NCBI GenBank assembly: GCA_037576215.1
Contig: JBANDB010000002.1
Coordinates: 6,696,001 to 6,760,000 of the forward strand
DNA from: Armillaria gallica
Lineage: Eukaryota; Basidiomycota; Agaricomycetes; Agaricales; Physalacriaceae
DNA: 64,000 bases
Reading direction: 5' to 3'
In this document: piece by piece, positions 45,355 to 56,072 of the stretch
Position numbering within the stretch: the stretch's first letter is position 1
How the letters are laid out: the number at the start of each line of letters is the position of its first letter
The notes under the pieces: generated by a model
Database searches by the model: none
What the model saw: only the letters and a program-made list of their open reading frames with translations
What the model was told of the DNA's origin: nothing
Program-made: the position numbers and the translations under genes

Positions 45355-46668
45355 ATGAATATCGCTGGAAGAAATATCCCACAAGAACTGGTGGATTGTT
45401 TTGTCAGCGACGCCTGTCATGATGACCTTTCCACCAGTCTTCACTGCGCGCTCGTCTGCAGAGGGTTTTGCCTCCCTGCACAAAGAATAATACTGCGGGA
45501 GGTATTTGTAGATGTGCATCCTTCGCAGTGCGTAATGCCTTCATGGGGTCTACGAGTATGGCATCGTGCTGTCTCTGCAATCAGTTTTTTCTCTGGGCAA
45601 ACTCAACGTCACTTACGGGATATACCTCGAAAGCTAACTATTCGTTCAAATGAAGAGGAGGACCCCGACTTTGTCACAAAAATACAGGAAGTGTTGAGCC
45701 TGTTGTCGAAAGTCCACACGGTCAGATTCCGATATAGCCACATCACCGCTCTCGCACCATCCACTGGACTGTTTAGTTCGGAGGTTCGCTCCCTTTATTG
45801 CCATGACTGCTTCATGACGCTGAAAACCATGCTTGGCTTGCTCCATGCATTCCCGTACACCAGGAAACTAGCACTGGTCGGCAGCTACATGGACGTGAAT
45901 GGGGGTGGGGACATGTTCCGTGTAAATAAATCAGGAGAGAACGTGGATTACGCAATCAGTACTTCGGAGGCCCACGAGACGGTGCGACGGTTCAAGGTAT
46001 TGGCATTGCACTTTTACGCGTTGCCTGACGAGGATGTAGTCGCGCTAAGTCAGTGGCTGTCGAGAGCATCTGAGCTAGAGGGGCTATATGTGAAGGTTAC
46101 GAATGACACAGATATTTTGGCAGCGCAGAAGCTGGTCAGCAGCTGTACCAGCACGCTGAGGAAACTGAACGTTCACATATATGGTAAGCAAGCCTTCCAT
46201 GTCAGATATAGGAACAAAACAAATGAATCTTTTGGGACAGAGGGCGGGATATGGACGGTCCCCATAGACCTGAAGGTGTGCCAATGCTTGCAGAGCCTGA
46301 ACATTTGCTGCACAGATTATTATGGGCATATGCTGGTCGATATCCTCGAAAGCGTCGGACCTGTCACTGGGGCGGACCCTCTCCAAATACGGTTGTCCAT
46401 CTATACACGAACATGGATCTACCTGAATCACCATGAGCATGCCATGAAAACGTACAGAAGGATGGCGAGGTGCATAGCAGCGGTGGGCATGGGCAATGTT
46501 ACTGTCAAAGTGTCAGTAATACACAATAGTGATATTGACTGGAGCAGAACCAGATTCAATGATGAAGCGGATTATGGTGACTGGATCAGGTTGAACTGTT
46601 TCAAAGCTGTGGTAGAGGCTATGGAGGGAAGATTTGTGCTGCAGTCCAACCGGCAGAACCGGCGTTGA
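45355..46668 (+). CDS. F-box/LRR-like protein, intact single exon
   Basis: An uninterrupted 437-residue frame from MNIAGRNIPQELVDCFVSDA. The F-box-like motif ends SLHCALVCRGFCLPAQRII. The body has leucine-rich pattern (VRSLYCHDCFMTLKTMLGLL, RRFKVLALHFYAL, LRKLNVHIYGKQ). This is the best-preserved member of the 40-48 kb cluster and the only one on the plus strand, with its start about 190 bp from that of the divergent gene at 45168. Predicted SCF substrate receptor. The ligand is unknown. Confidence 0.75.
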   Translation: MNIAGRNIPQELVDCFVSDACHDDLSTSLHCALVCRGFCLPAQRIILREVFVDVHPSQCVMPSWGLRVWHRAVSAISFFSGQTQRHLRDIPRKLTIRSNEEEDPDFVTKIQEVLSLLSKVHTVRFRYSHITALAPSTGLFSSEVRSLYCHDCFMTLKTMLGLLHAFPYTRKLALVGSYMDVNGGGDMFRVNKSGENVDYAISTSEAHETVRRFKVLALHFYALPDEDVVALSQWLSRASELEGLYVKVTNDTDILAAQKLVSSCTSTLRKLNVHIYGKQAFHVRYRNKTNESFGTEGGIWTVPIDLKVCQCLQSLNICCTDYYGHMLVDILESVGPVTGADPLQIRLSIYTRTWIYLNHHEHAMKTYRRMARCIAAVGMGNVTVKVSVIHNSDIDWSRTRFNDEADYGDWIRLNCFKAVVEAMEGRFVLQSNRQNRR

Positions 46669-46785
46669 CGACCCGCTTCAATTATATTTGTATTTTATTT
46701 ATATATGAAATAAACATAAGATAAACAAAATAAGCTGCAGCTGCTGTCTTAGGTGGCTGAGGGTAGGACGATGGTGAAACGCTCC

Positions 46786-48210
46786 TCAATTGAAAGTATA
46801 TATACTGTCTTTAAGGTACGTTCTCCAGCCAGCAGCTACCCGTAAGGGTCTGGCAGCCCTTTCCCATATACCAGATTCACATATGTCCCAAAATAATGTC
46901 AACTGTCCAACATCATTCCAGGTTCCCAAACACGTATTCAAGTACTCTGCAACGTCGTCAAAAAGTACAGGTGAACTGTGTATGCGAGTAATCCCGCCAA
47001 ACCAAATATACACTTTCAACGAGAAAGCAACTACCGATGCAAGAGCATCGACAGTCTGGAGTGACGCGTGGAAATCAGAACAGAAAAAGTCAGTCCTCCA
47101 ATGTACAAATACGATGCTAACATCAACATTTTCTCCACGACAGGGAAGGTCCTCAAGGATGGCCGAGGCATATGAAAGCTGCCTCACTCTGACACATAAA
47201 CGAAGCTCTTGTAAATGCTTAAGCGTTCGAACTTTTAGCACACCTACAAATAGGTAAAACAGGGGAAAATGCAAGATGGCGAGAGTGTACTCACACGTTG
47301 TCAGTGCAGTCAAATCTAAATAAAGGACCTGTACTGCTGGTAATGCCGCAATGGCCTCAAAAATAGAGTAGGCATCTGCGGGTCGCACGGCAAGGTCAAG
47401 ACAGCAGACACAGGAGAAATCAAAAAAGTTCGCTCCTGACATGCCCGCACGAAGTAATCTGGCCATGTCAGGAACATGATACAGACGGACATCCACAGGG
47501 TGTACAGTATTGGGTTCCATAGTGTACGGATCGACGTCGATGTCCTATGGTGCGTGAGATGAGAAGCCATCATTTTATGTCGATAAGTAGGGAGAACATA
47601 TGAAAAAGACGTAAATGGGTCCTGAAAGCTTGATGGTATCCACGTCAAACAACCCATAAGCCGACAACCCGGTAAAAAGAGGATAGAGTTGGTGAAGCTC
47701 CCGATGGATGCTGGTGGTGTCTTGTAAAAAGTCCAAGTCCTTGCGCCAGCGTATATCTGGGAGGTTATGGTGGGACAACAGATCGACGAGAAACAATGAG
47801 AAGGAGTCGGTAATGCAGCCTTCAAATACCACTGTTTTTAAGTTAATCAAGAGGTGGAAGAACGCGTTCACTTCCTGTCTGCAGGGGGGGGATGTAGTGA
47901 CATCGGTTATTAACCTGCGGATATGAACCGGCCAATTTGGATGTTGTTTCGCAGTGAAGCCATCTGCAAAGGTCGTGAACAGATATTGGGCTACTAGGAA
48001 TTTCTGATCGGCTAGACGGTTGAATTTGAGTTCACAGAGGCAAGCTGGTTGAGCCCAATCAAACCACTTTTTGCAGACTAGCATACATGGATATGGGATC
48101 CGGCGCTCTTTCGGTCTGACGAAGAATTGACCAGTAGATGCAGGATGTACCCTGTCATGGTCTATCGAGGAGAGACGAACAATTGTTTGCATAAGGAAGT
48201 CATTCCCCAT
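46786..48210 (-). CDS. F-box/LRR-like protein, two exons
   Basis: Exon 1 from 48210 (MGNDFLMQTIVRLSSIDHDR) contains PYPCMLVCKKWFDWAQPACL, the C-terminal half of an F-box, then LKTVVFEGCITDSFSLFLV. A 66-bp intron (GTCTTT...CATAG, phase 0) joins LSGPIY to DIDVDPYTMEPN. Exon 2 ends at 46786 and has LRR-like segments (VQVLYLDLTAL, LKHLQELRLCVRV). An extra long frame lies on the opposite strand at 46790-47257 and is ignored. Predicted SCF substrate receptor. Confidence 0.65.
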
Positions 48211-48826
48211 GAGCCCTGAGAAGATGTTAGCAGCGACGAATTTTAAATAGTCCAGAATACAGACAACAGAAAGTCATACTTACTATCAACAGCAGCAGAC
48301 TGAGAACGGCGGTACATCGATGTCAAAGTCTGTCGAGTGGAGGGCAACAAAAGGTAACCTGCGTCAAAGCACAGGTTGATAACCATCATGCAGTCGCAAG
48401 AGAGGCATGTCTTCCTATCGAATTTGATATTTATATACTAACAGTATTTTCACATGTCGGAGTTCCAAACCATGTCGACCGGCACCATCAGTCAGGTTTT
48501 CAGGCTTATACTTACACACAACCAGAAAACAGAGACCGCCTCAGTGCAACACTAACAGTCGACCTGAAGAGCCTTCTTTCTCAGCTCAGCCGAGCACACA
48601 CCTGGCGACATACCTCACACCCACCAGAAATTATATTCGCTTGCAAGATACAAATAACTGGTAAGTAGTATCTGCCAGAGTGACATGGATTAGGTTGAAG
48701 CTTGTTTCCAGGCACCTTACGTGCAGATACGCAGTGTGTCAGATACACGGGTCTGATATCTGATACAATTTCGTGTGAGACAAGATTTATCGTATTTTGC
48801 GTAAACGCTGACGTGAATTTAGTGTT
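48211..48826. other. Divergent spacer
   Basis: Between the F-box gene (minus) and the interrupted family gene (plus). No gene recognised. Confidence 0.4.
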
Positions 48827-50076
48827 ATGTTACCTACTGCCTCGGATGGGTTAACTATCAAAGACGACACTGAACACTTGTTCTACTGTGTGTGCTCGGA
48901 CATGCTTCCACCCATTCCTGAAGTCGGTCGTGTTTTCGAGGACCCCCAGGTGGTGTGGCCGGCAGATCCAGAGTACTTCATTGATCGACACTGGGCTTCC
49001 AACGCCATGCCATATCAAGGGTTTATACCGGTTAATCGTAGCTAGGTATTTCAATGTGAACTATTCCAGCTGTTAAATCACACACTTCAGTCTATACCGA
49101 TTTGATCTTCTGGTCCCGAAGCCTGGGGCGTCGAGAGCGGCCTCGTAGAGAAATGGAAGAATATCAAAATGTTGCTCCAACACTTGAAACAGTTGTTGGA
49201 ACATAGATTTCTGACGCACCGAAATCTAGGCCACACCAGCTTCCCCCCCCCTTGGAAATACGGATATCAACACACAAAACGTAGTCGGATGGCCATGGCG
49301 CATGCTGCTATAAGGTCGCGCGATGCATTTATCATCATGGCAGCGGAACTCTCCTACCTTTTAGGCCTCGCATCTGCACCTATGCACGAGGACGATCAAT
49401 TTCATTTATGGTCGGCAACGCTGACGGAACAGATAGGCGGAAAATGGGTCGACACGATTAGGTCATCCTGGTTGGTACAGCATGACGCAGGTTATTGGGA
49501 GGGGGAAGAGCACCAATCGCTTTGAGTTGGACTATTCGTGGATGCACGAACCTGCAACTTCGCCGATTTACTTCACATATACAGAAAATGTCAGGTATCT
49601 CTTTGGATTGACTGGGGGACCACGGATGCGCCATATCATGCCAGCGACGCTGTGTTGACCGCACACTATCATATACAAACTACACCGTACCGAATACAAA
49701 CACGGCACAAAGCTGCCCCTCATTCGCAACCGTGCACGTTTGAAATACTGCAGGGGAAGTGGCACGAGAGGTTATCGGGAGAAATATTCGAGATTATCCA
49801 TAAGAAGAGGAACGGCTGCCATGTACTGGTGAAGGTGTCTATGACGCACCCGCCTGACCCTTCGAATCAGACAATAGCCAGTGCAGCAGAGATATCCAGT
49901 GGTACAGAAACACATGATATAGGCATCCAATGTTCTAGAGAAACGTGGCAGACGTTCTTTGAACGTCGTGACCGTGAGGTCGAACAACTTGCCAATGACG
50001 AATCCGTTCGGGATAAGCAACGCCGCAAGGCTCGTGAGGTGCATGCAAAAAAGCAAATATGTCCCAAAGCCGAATC
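48827..50076 (+). pseudogene. Agaricomycete expanded-family gene, 5' part, split by a retrotransposon
   Basis: One reading frame runs from ATG 48827 (MLPTASDGLTIKDDTEHL) to the retrotransposon at 50077. It crosses TAG 49043-49045, TGA 49103-49105 and TGA 49523-49525 without changing register. Protein-like sequence is continuous on both sides of each stop: WPADPEYFIDRHWAS before, PEAWGVESGLVEKWKN between, VGLFVDARTCNFADLLHI after. The end, a basic helix (DKQRRKAREVHAKK), matches the usual middle of this very abundant agaricomycete family of roughly 900-1000-residue intronless proteins. Function unknown. Each stop is one C-to-T change from CAG or CGA. The 3' part is at 58432-59989. Confidence 0.8.
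50072..50076. repeat. 5-bp target site duplication, left copy
   Basis: GAATC immediately before the 5' LTR. The identical GAATC follows the 3' LTR at 58427-58431. Five-base duplications are normal for Ty3/Gypsy integrases. Confidence 0.95.
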
Positions 50077-50229
50077 TGTTACGATTTATTCACTTTCTCC
50101 CTTATCTTATCTTATCCGGCATCTCGGCACTTCGGCACTGCACGGACCATCCCCAACACCCCACCAGATCACCCCAGAACTTCTATCGAAGCCGCTACCC
50201 ATTGAGCTATTTTTAGTTTCCACATATCG

Positions 50230-50236
50230 TATATAA
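50230..50236 (+). promoter_or_regulatory. TATA box of the retrotransposon
   Basis: TATATAA in the 5' LTR. The predicted RNA start, about 25-30 bases on, falls at the foot of the hairpin at 50261-50277. Confidence 0.7.
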
Positions 50237-50260
50237 GTAGCACCGCTCTCAGCCATGTAC

Positions 50261-50277
50261 CTTAGCTTCGAGCTAAG
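50261..50277 (+). other. Hairpin at the predicted RNA 5' end, candidate self-primer
   Basis: CTTAGCT-TCG-AGCTAAG is a perfect 7-bp stem with a 3-nt loop. AGCTTCGAGC at 50264-50273 inside it is exactly complementary to the primer-binding site at 50438-50447. Tf1/sushi-type elements prime reverse transcription with the 5' end of their own RNA folded onto the primer-binding site. This arrangement fits that mode. Confidence 0.6.
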
Positions 50278-50437
50278 TTAATACACCCCGGACTTTACTC
50301 TTATCGCTTGCCGAGAGTTCACTGCATATACCGCTCTGCTGTAATAGACACTACGGTTCTATCGATCTGCCCGAAGTGCGAGGCATTGTATCGTTAGACG
50401 CCTAGTCTGTTATTCCCAGGCCCGGTCATAACAATTG

Positions 50438-50447
50438 GCTCGAAGCT
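50438..50447 (+). promoter_or_regulatory. Primer-binding site (self-priming type)
   Basis: GCTCGAAGCT, starting five bases after the LTR end. It pairs with all ten bases of 50264-50273 in the same transcript. No match to the TGGTGGC-type tRNA primer sites I would expect for a tRNA-primed element. Confidence 0.6.
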
Positions 50448-50483
50448 TTCTTACCCCTCCTCCCATTCACCGCGGAGATTCCT

Positions 50484-51737
50484 ATGCCTCAGAAGCGACT
50501 ACCCAAACATGAGAAAAACCAGAAGAACCCTGAGACCAAAAATGAGGGCGGAGGACGACGCAAACCTAGAGCACAAAAAGGAAGGACCTACCCCAAAAGA
50601 CGCGAGCTATCCCCTCCCTGTTTTCACCACGATGACCTCCACTCCTACGATTACTGCAGCTACGACGACTATAGCTGCAACATCGACTAGGCAAGAACTC
50701 CGATTCCTCCTATTCCTGAACATCGTCACCTTCATTTCGCTTCTCCTCCTAAAATTCCTCCTCCACCACCTATCCCAAGCGCTGCGCGAAGCGCAACTCC
50801 GAGGTTTATGACCCCAGACCTGAACCAGACGCAAACCGTTGCCCTCAGCGCCGCTATTGTCACCACCACCTTTTTGTGCCTCCTCACCGCGGCACTAGTC
50901 CTCGTATATCAAGAACAGATCTGGGGATTCCTCCATCGACGGGGAGTCCTCATTGTACCACCACCACTACTGATCCCTCGACACTATGTCGAACTACCCA
51001 GACTCGACCCTGCCCACATCCGACCAGGCATGGGGGCAGAACGCCCGGTCATACGAGCCCAGCAACGAGGAGAGGCGGTCGTCTTCTTCGAATCCCGCCA
51101 GGAATCCGCTGAGGATAGAGAGCCTGCTCAACCCACTTCCGAGGCCAGACCCTCCCAACATACGAACATGCAGAACGTACGGCGTAGAGAGCCCGAGCCC
51201 CCAGCATACACCCCCAGACGTCTCCTCTCCGCACGGGGACCACAACTCGAGGCCTTCTTACGATGTCCTCCCACGCGACCAGTTCGACCTCCGTTTGGGA
51301 TGATTCGGAGACCCATTGAGATCAACAGCGACAGTGACTCAGACAATAGTATCCCCCTCATCATCCTGGACGAGCGAGGAGTTCCACATGCCTCCGGGAT
51401 CTCCAGAGCCTCCACTCCCGAGTCAATCCCCTCCGTTCCGAGAACCGCTACTCCCGAGTCAGAATCCGCGGGGACCACAACGCCCCCTGCAGACCCGGAA
51501 CCCCTTCCGAACCCAGAACCTGTCATGGTCGGACCACCCCGACCCCGAGACGACGACGACCCACTCAATCCCTTCGGCGGGGACTACGAGTGGCCGGCTC
51601 TTTCAAGAGCCGATATCCTCCTACTGGGCCCCGCGCGCAGTGAGGCCTGGGAACTACAATGGCAGGACATCGAGCAAAGGACAGGATTCCGAGCTCCGGA
51701 CAGGGAGACCATGGACTACTACCTCGCCGTTGATTGA
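50484..51737 (+). pseudogene. Retrotransposon upstream ORF with a hydrophobic segment
   Basis: The first AUG after the primer-binding site (50484) opens a frame that, apart from TAG at 50688-50690, reads to TGA 51735-51737 and then on for about 85 more codons. The product is Pro/Arg-rich with one strongly hydrophobic segment (SAAIVTTTFLCLLTAALVLV near 50850). It overlaps the start of no other enzyme domain. It may be an N-terminal extension of Gag or a separate accessory protein. A Met at 50808 restarts the frame just after the first stop, so the part 50808-51737 (309 residues) is still open. Confidence 0.5.
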
Positions 51738-52081
51738 GGGGATCCGCTTCCTCGATACGGACGAGACCGCGTCATCGATGCCCGGATCTGGGCAAACCAA
51801 TATCGAGAAAGGTACCCACCGACAGCGGGGAACCGGCTCCTTCACATTCCCCCACAGACCAAGCAGGAACAGACCACCTTGGAACGCGCCTTATTACCCC
51901 TTGCCCAGATACAGGGAGAACCTGATTCCCCCCGGCCACCGTACGAAGGGAATGGAGAAACAGGGGGGAGTATCACGGCAAAGAAACGAGCCACCTGATC
52001 GCAGGGTCAGGGAATCCAGACGACGACAGCGGAGACATGGCAGAAGATCCCCCAGAACTGGGGGAGACAGATTAACAGCGG

Positions 52082-53260
52082 ATGGCCCAGCTTGAGGACC
52101 AGGCCACTGCCATGCGAGACGAGAACACCCGACTCCAAAATGAGTTAGAAGAGGAAAAGAAGAAGAAAGCGCCAACCCCAGGTCGTGGTCGACCTCCGCG
52201 ACGAGGGCCAGACCCAGACCACTACTCGGTCCCTCGACCCCCTGACTGGGACCCACCCGACCATGGACCGACAGGCGAATGGAACCCTGGCCACCCTCTG
52301 GCATTTATCAACGTACGGCCAATACTCATGAAACCCCCGAGAGCCTTTGAAGGGAAACACGACGACATCGAGCATTTCCTTGGGGCATGCGACCAGTACT
52401 TCGAGACCTTCCGATACCACTACGAAGGGAGGCCCTCCCTCATGGTAGGACTAGCAGTGTCCCTCCTCGACGGGGAGGCGGAGGACTGGTGGGTACACGA
52501 GCGTCCCAAGTACCGATACGTCCCGGCGGACCCAGGACTGCATGGGACACCCGAGGAGGATGAAGATTTCGAGGCTGGGCCACGCTATCGCTACCCCCAA
52601 TGGGAGGAATTTTGCGAGCTCTTCCGAGAGCAATTCCGGGACCCGGCCATCGAATTGGTTCATGAAAAGAGGATGGGGGACGATGCTGCCCACATCTTCT
52701 TCTGGAAACTGGAAAGGGAGGCCAAATTGGCCAATCGCCTCGCCGATCAATCAGATCGCGGGCTCCTGGTCCAGGCAGTTCGCAAGGGTATTCCCCGCAG
52801 CTATGGGATGGCCATTGCCAACCTGGGAATCGCGGTTCCCCACGACTACGAAGCATGGAAGGAGCGGATTCTCCTCATGTACGAACAACGCCAGCGACAA
52901 AAGATCTTCAAACAGACCCAGGGCCTCGACAACAACCCCGCGAAGCGCCCGAACCCCCAGGGGTTTACTCCTTCCAAAACCATCGAACCCCGCCCGACGC
53001 AAAAACCTAAGGAAACCCCAAAGCCAGCCATGTCCGGATCCAAATGGATCCCGATCCACCAAACCACACATCCCGGCAGGGGAGTCCCGATGGAAATCGA
53101 TGCAAAAAGGTCACGGCAAATGGCGGAAGGAAAGTGCTTCCGTTGCGACGAGAAGGGGCATCTCAGCTGGGATTGTCCCCACAAGGGTGAGAAACGAGAG
53201 GTACGCGCACTTGAGGCGGTACCGGAACCACTCGCAGAAGTAAAGGAGGTAAAAGAGTAG
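52082..53260 (+). CDS. gag: Retrotransposon Gag
   Basis: 392 residues. A coiled start (MAQLEDQATAMRDENTRLQN) and a Pro/Arg-rich linker lead to the capsid domain (FEGKHDDIEHFLGACDQYF, then AEDWWVHE, WEEFCELFREQFRD and LLVQAVRKGIPRS) and a CCHC nucleocapsid knuckle (CFRCDEKGHLSWDCP near 53134). It forms the virus-like particle and binds element RNA. The frame continues upstream to a TAA at 52073-52075, one C-to-T step from CAA, with Gag-like acidic sequence before it (DMAEDPPELGETD), so the original start was probably further 5'. Confidence 0.9.
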   Translation: MAQLEDQATAMRDENTRLQNELEEEKKKKAPTPGRGRPPRRGPDPDHYSVPRPPDWDPPDHGPTGEWNPGHPLAFINVRPILMKPPRAFEGKHDDIEHFLGACDQYFETFRYHYEGRPSLMVGLAVSLLDGEAEDWWVHERPKYRYVPADPGLHGTPEEDEDFEAGPRYRYPQWEEFCELFREQFRDPAIELVHEKRMGDDAAHIFFWKLEREAKLANRLADQSDRGLLVQAVRKGIPRSYGMAIANLGIAVPHDYEAWKERILLMYEQRQRQKIFKQTQGLDNNPAKRPNPQGFTPSKTIEPRPTQKPKETPKPAMSGSKWIPIHQTTHPGRGVPMEIDAKRSRQMAEGKCFRCDEKGHLSWDCPHKGEKREVRALEAVPEPLAEVKEVKE

Positions 53261-53283
53261 GTCGTCCGGGTTCTGATTCGCCC

Positions 53284-55391
53284 GTGACGACCAAGGACCT
53301 TCCTGGTGCATGCCCCGCTTCTTCTTTTGTACCAATATCTACTCGCTATATACCCTCAGATGAACTATTTACTACGCATTTGGCTATACCCCGGTCCCCA
53401 AGTGCGGGGCCGGTTACCTCTACGACTTCAAGAAATATTATCAATATACGGCCTATGTGCCAACTTACGACTTCTCTCGCGTGCCCAGTTACAGAATCAG
53501 CGAACCGATACGACGCCCTTCAGGGCATCACTAACAAATCCCCCCTAGGCATCGGGGCCGCCGTCCCCAGGTTACCTAAACCGGCTAAACGTCTGCCAAC
53601 TAGCTCGTCGCGAGTGAACGGATCGAATGACAAGTCGCCCACCACAGTGACACCCGCCATAATGACGGACGGGCAGTCTCCCTCTGGTCGAGACACCCTC
53701 CGATCAGGTGGGGCAGGAATTAGGGTCACTCCTAGACCTGACGAAGCGACCCCGAACCACGAACGGGTGCCCCCACGGAGCGACATCCAAGGCGCGGGCC
53801 CAGAGCGCAACTCTCCCCGCGACGGCAAGGGCGGCGCAGGCTCAACCCCCATGAGGGAACGGCCAGGAAGACCAGGCGGAGGGATGTCCGCCACAACTCG
53901 GATTTTTAGCGAAAGCGAGCAGAGGGTCCCCGCGGGCCTGGGAGTAGCAGGCTGAATCCCTGGTAATTCCGACCCTTCGGTACAAGGGCGGCCCGTGGCC
54001 TCGGGCGACACCCCCAGAGAAAGCACTTCTCTCTGCACACAGGGAGATCAAGAGCGGATACATTCCCTGCATCCCGCCTCAGATCAAGATCCATCGAGTG
54101 ACAATTCCTCGGGATATCACCCGCAGGATACCCGTCTAGCCAAAAAGGAGGAATCCGCTGGCGCCCAGGCGGTAAAGAGGGGGCATAAGGTATTCTTGGA
54201 GGAAATACCCGATGAGGAGGACGACGCCTCCTTCCGACTATGGGAATTAAAAGGAAGGCCGATCATTAGCCCGGGGAACTCCCGAGCAATCGCTCCCGTA
54301 GTTCCCGAAACGATCCCCGTTGCCCCCCGAGTCGACTACGGATGGGTAAAACCTTTTGAAGTCGACTGGACACTACGCGCTATCTGCCAAGCCCCAAACA
54401 ATAACGCTGCACGCACCATCCTGGCCCTTAGGATCCACAAAGACCGCCTAGGAGAGCTAAGCGACGAGCTCCTCCAAACCCTTCGAACGGAAGGTGAACT
54501 CGCCCGAGAACACCTCTATGAACTCCGAGAACCCATACGTTACATCCGGGGATCCACCAGCGATTTGATGATCCCGGTGATCCTAGAGCCTTGCACAGGG
54601 CGCAAGGTCCTCAGCACAAGGGCCCTGGTAGACAGTGGGTGTACGGGGAGTGCGATCAACGGCGCCTATGTCAGGGAGCATGGGCTTGACACCAGGAAGG
54701 TGAAGGTCCCCATTCCGGTCTATAACGCTGATGGGACCAAGAACGCGGGAGGCGAAGTCACTGAATTCGTAGAACTTTGCCTTACCATCGGGGAGCATTA
54801 TGAACGAATCGACCTGGCAGTCACTGACCTGGGGAAACGGGACATCTATCTCAGCCACGACTGGCTCAAACACCATAATCCCTCGGTTAACTGGCGAACC
54901 GGAAGTGTAATCTTCGGACGTTGCCAATGCGTAAAAAGCCCCCTGGAATTACCGGATGCCGATCCCGACGATCGTTGGGACGAAGAGCTCGAAGACGGCG
55001 ACACGATCCTCGCCGTCCGAATGGAGGAAGAGCTTACGATACAGGCCCTCCATCACGCCAATGACCTAGCGGCCAAGGCCAACGCTGACCGACCAAAGAG
55101 GACTTTCGAAGAGATGGTGCCAGAGCACTACCACTCCTTCCATGACCTATTCTCTAAGGAGAACTTCGACGATTTACCCGAGCGGAAGCCTTGGGACCAT
55201 GCCATTGAGCTCATCCCCAACGCCAAATCCACCCTAGACTGTAAGGTATATCCCTTGAACCGAAACGAACAGGAGCAACTCGACAAATTCCTCGACGAAA
55301 ACCTGGAATCTGGCTGCATCCGCCCTTCCAAATCCCCGTTCGCATCCCCCTTCTTCTTCGTAAAAAGAAGGATGGCACCCTACGACCGGTG
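53284..55391 (+). pseudogene. pol: Retrotransposon Pol, protease and start of reverse transcriptase
   Basis: The frame is -1 relative to gag, the usual gag-pol relation. A linker rich in Pro/Arg/Ser is interrupted by TGA at 53953-53955. The aspartic protease follows with the catalytic ALVDSGCTGSAI (Asp codon 54631) and LGKRDIYLSHDWLKHH. The RT N-terminus begins DLPERKPWDHAIELIP and runs to SPFASPFFFVK near 55363, where one base is missing from an A-run and the frame is lost. Confidence 0.9.
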
Positions 55392-55991
55392 CAAGACTAC
55401 CGCAAGCTCAACGAAATGACCATCAAAAACCGCTACCCGCTACCGCTTATCTCCAAATTAATCGACAAATTACGTGGCGCCAAGTACTTCACTAAGCTTG
55501 ACGTTCGTTGGGGATACAACAACGTCCGAATCAAGGAGGGAGACGAAGAGAAGGCGGCTTTCCGCACAAACCGCGGACTCTATGAACCGACTGTCATGTT
55601 CTTCGGACTCACCAACTCACCCGCGACGTTCCAATGGATGATGAATGACATCTTCCGAGACCTAATCGGGGAAGAAAAGGTCACCATCTATCTCGACGAC
55701 ATCCTGATCTTCTCGAAGGATCTCCAGGAGCACCGTCAAATCGTGAAGCGAGTTCTCCAGCGTCTCCATGAAAATAAACTCTTCCTCAAAGCGGAGAAAT
55801 GCGAGTTCGAGGTCCTCGAAACAGAGTACCTTGGCGTAATTATTAGCAAAAACTCCGTACGAATGGATCCCATCAAGATCGCCGGTATTGCCAAATGGCC
55901 AACCCCCCGCAGAAAGAAGGAACTCCAATCATTTCTGGGGTTCACCAACTTCTATCGGAAGTTCATCAGAATGTACTCAAAGGTGGTATGA
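55389..55991 (+). pseudogene. pol: Retrotransposon reverse transcriptase palm and thumb
   Basis: Continues the RT in the next frame: QDYRKLNEMTIKNRYPLPLI, FTKLDVRWGYNNVRIKEGDE, FFGLTNSPATFQ, and the catalytic YLDD at 55689-55700. Ends at TGA 55989-55991 (SKVV, stop, PLTQLTGN), with a second TGA at 56028-56030 in the same frame. The active-site residues are all present. Only the frame and stops are damaged. Confidence 0.92.
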
Positions 55992-56072
55992 CCCCTCACA
56001 CAGTTGACGGGCAATGCCAAGTGGAAATGAACAGAGGCGCAAGACAAGGCCTTCCAAGAACTGAAGCGTCGC

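Larger units (their letters stand above)
50077..50433 (+). repeat. 5' LTR
   Basis: Starts TGTTACG, ends CATAACA. A TATATAA box lies at 50230-50236, so transcription should start near 50260. It differs from the 3' LTR at seven positions, all transitions within CpG dinucleotides of one or other copy. Confidence 0.97.

Noticed and set aside
49538..50236. A 232-codon open frame read as a complete gene
   Set aside because: Its last 53 codons are LTR sequence, and its N-terminus continues upstream in the same frame past a TGA. It is a piece of the split family gene.
50438..50450. A tRNA primer-binding site after the 5' LTR
   Set aside because: The sequence does not start at the LTR edge and does not resemble common fungal primer tRNA 3' ends, while it pairs perfectly with the element's own 5' region.
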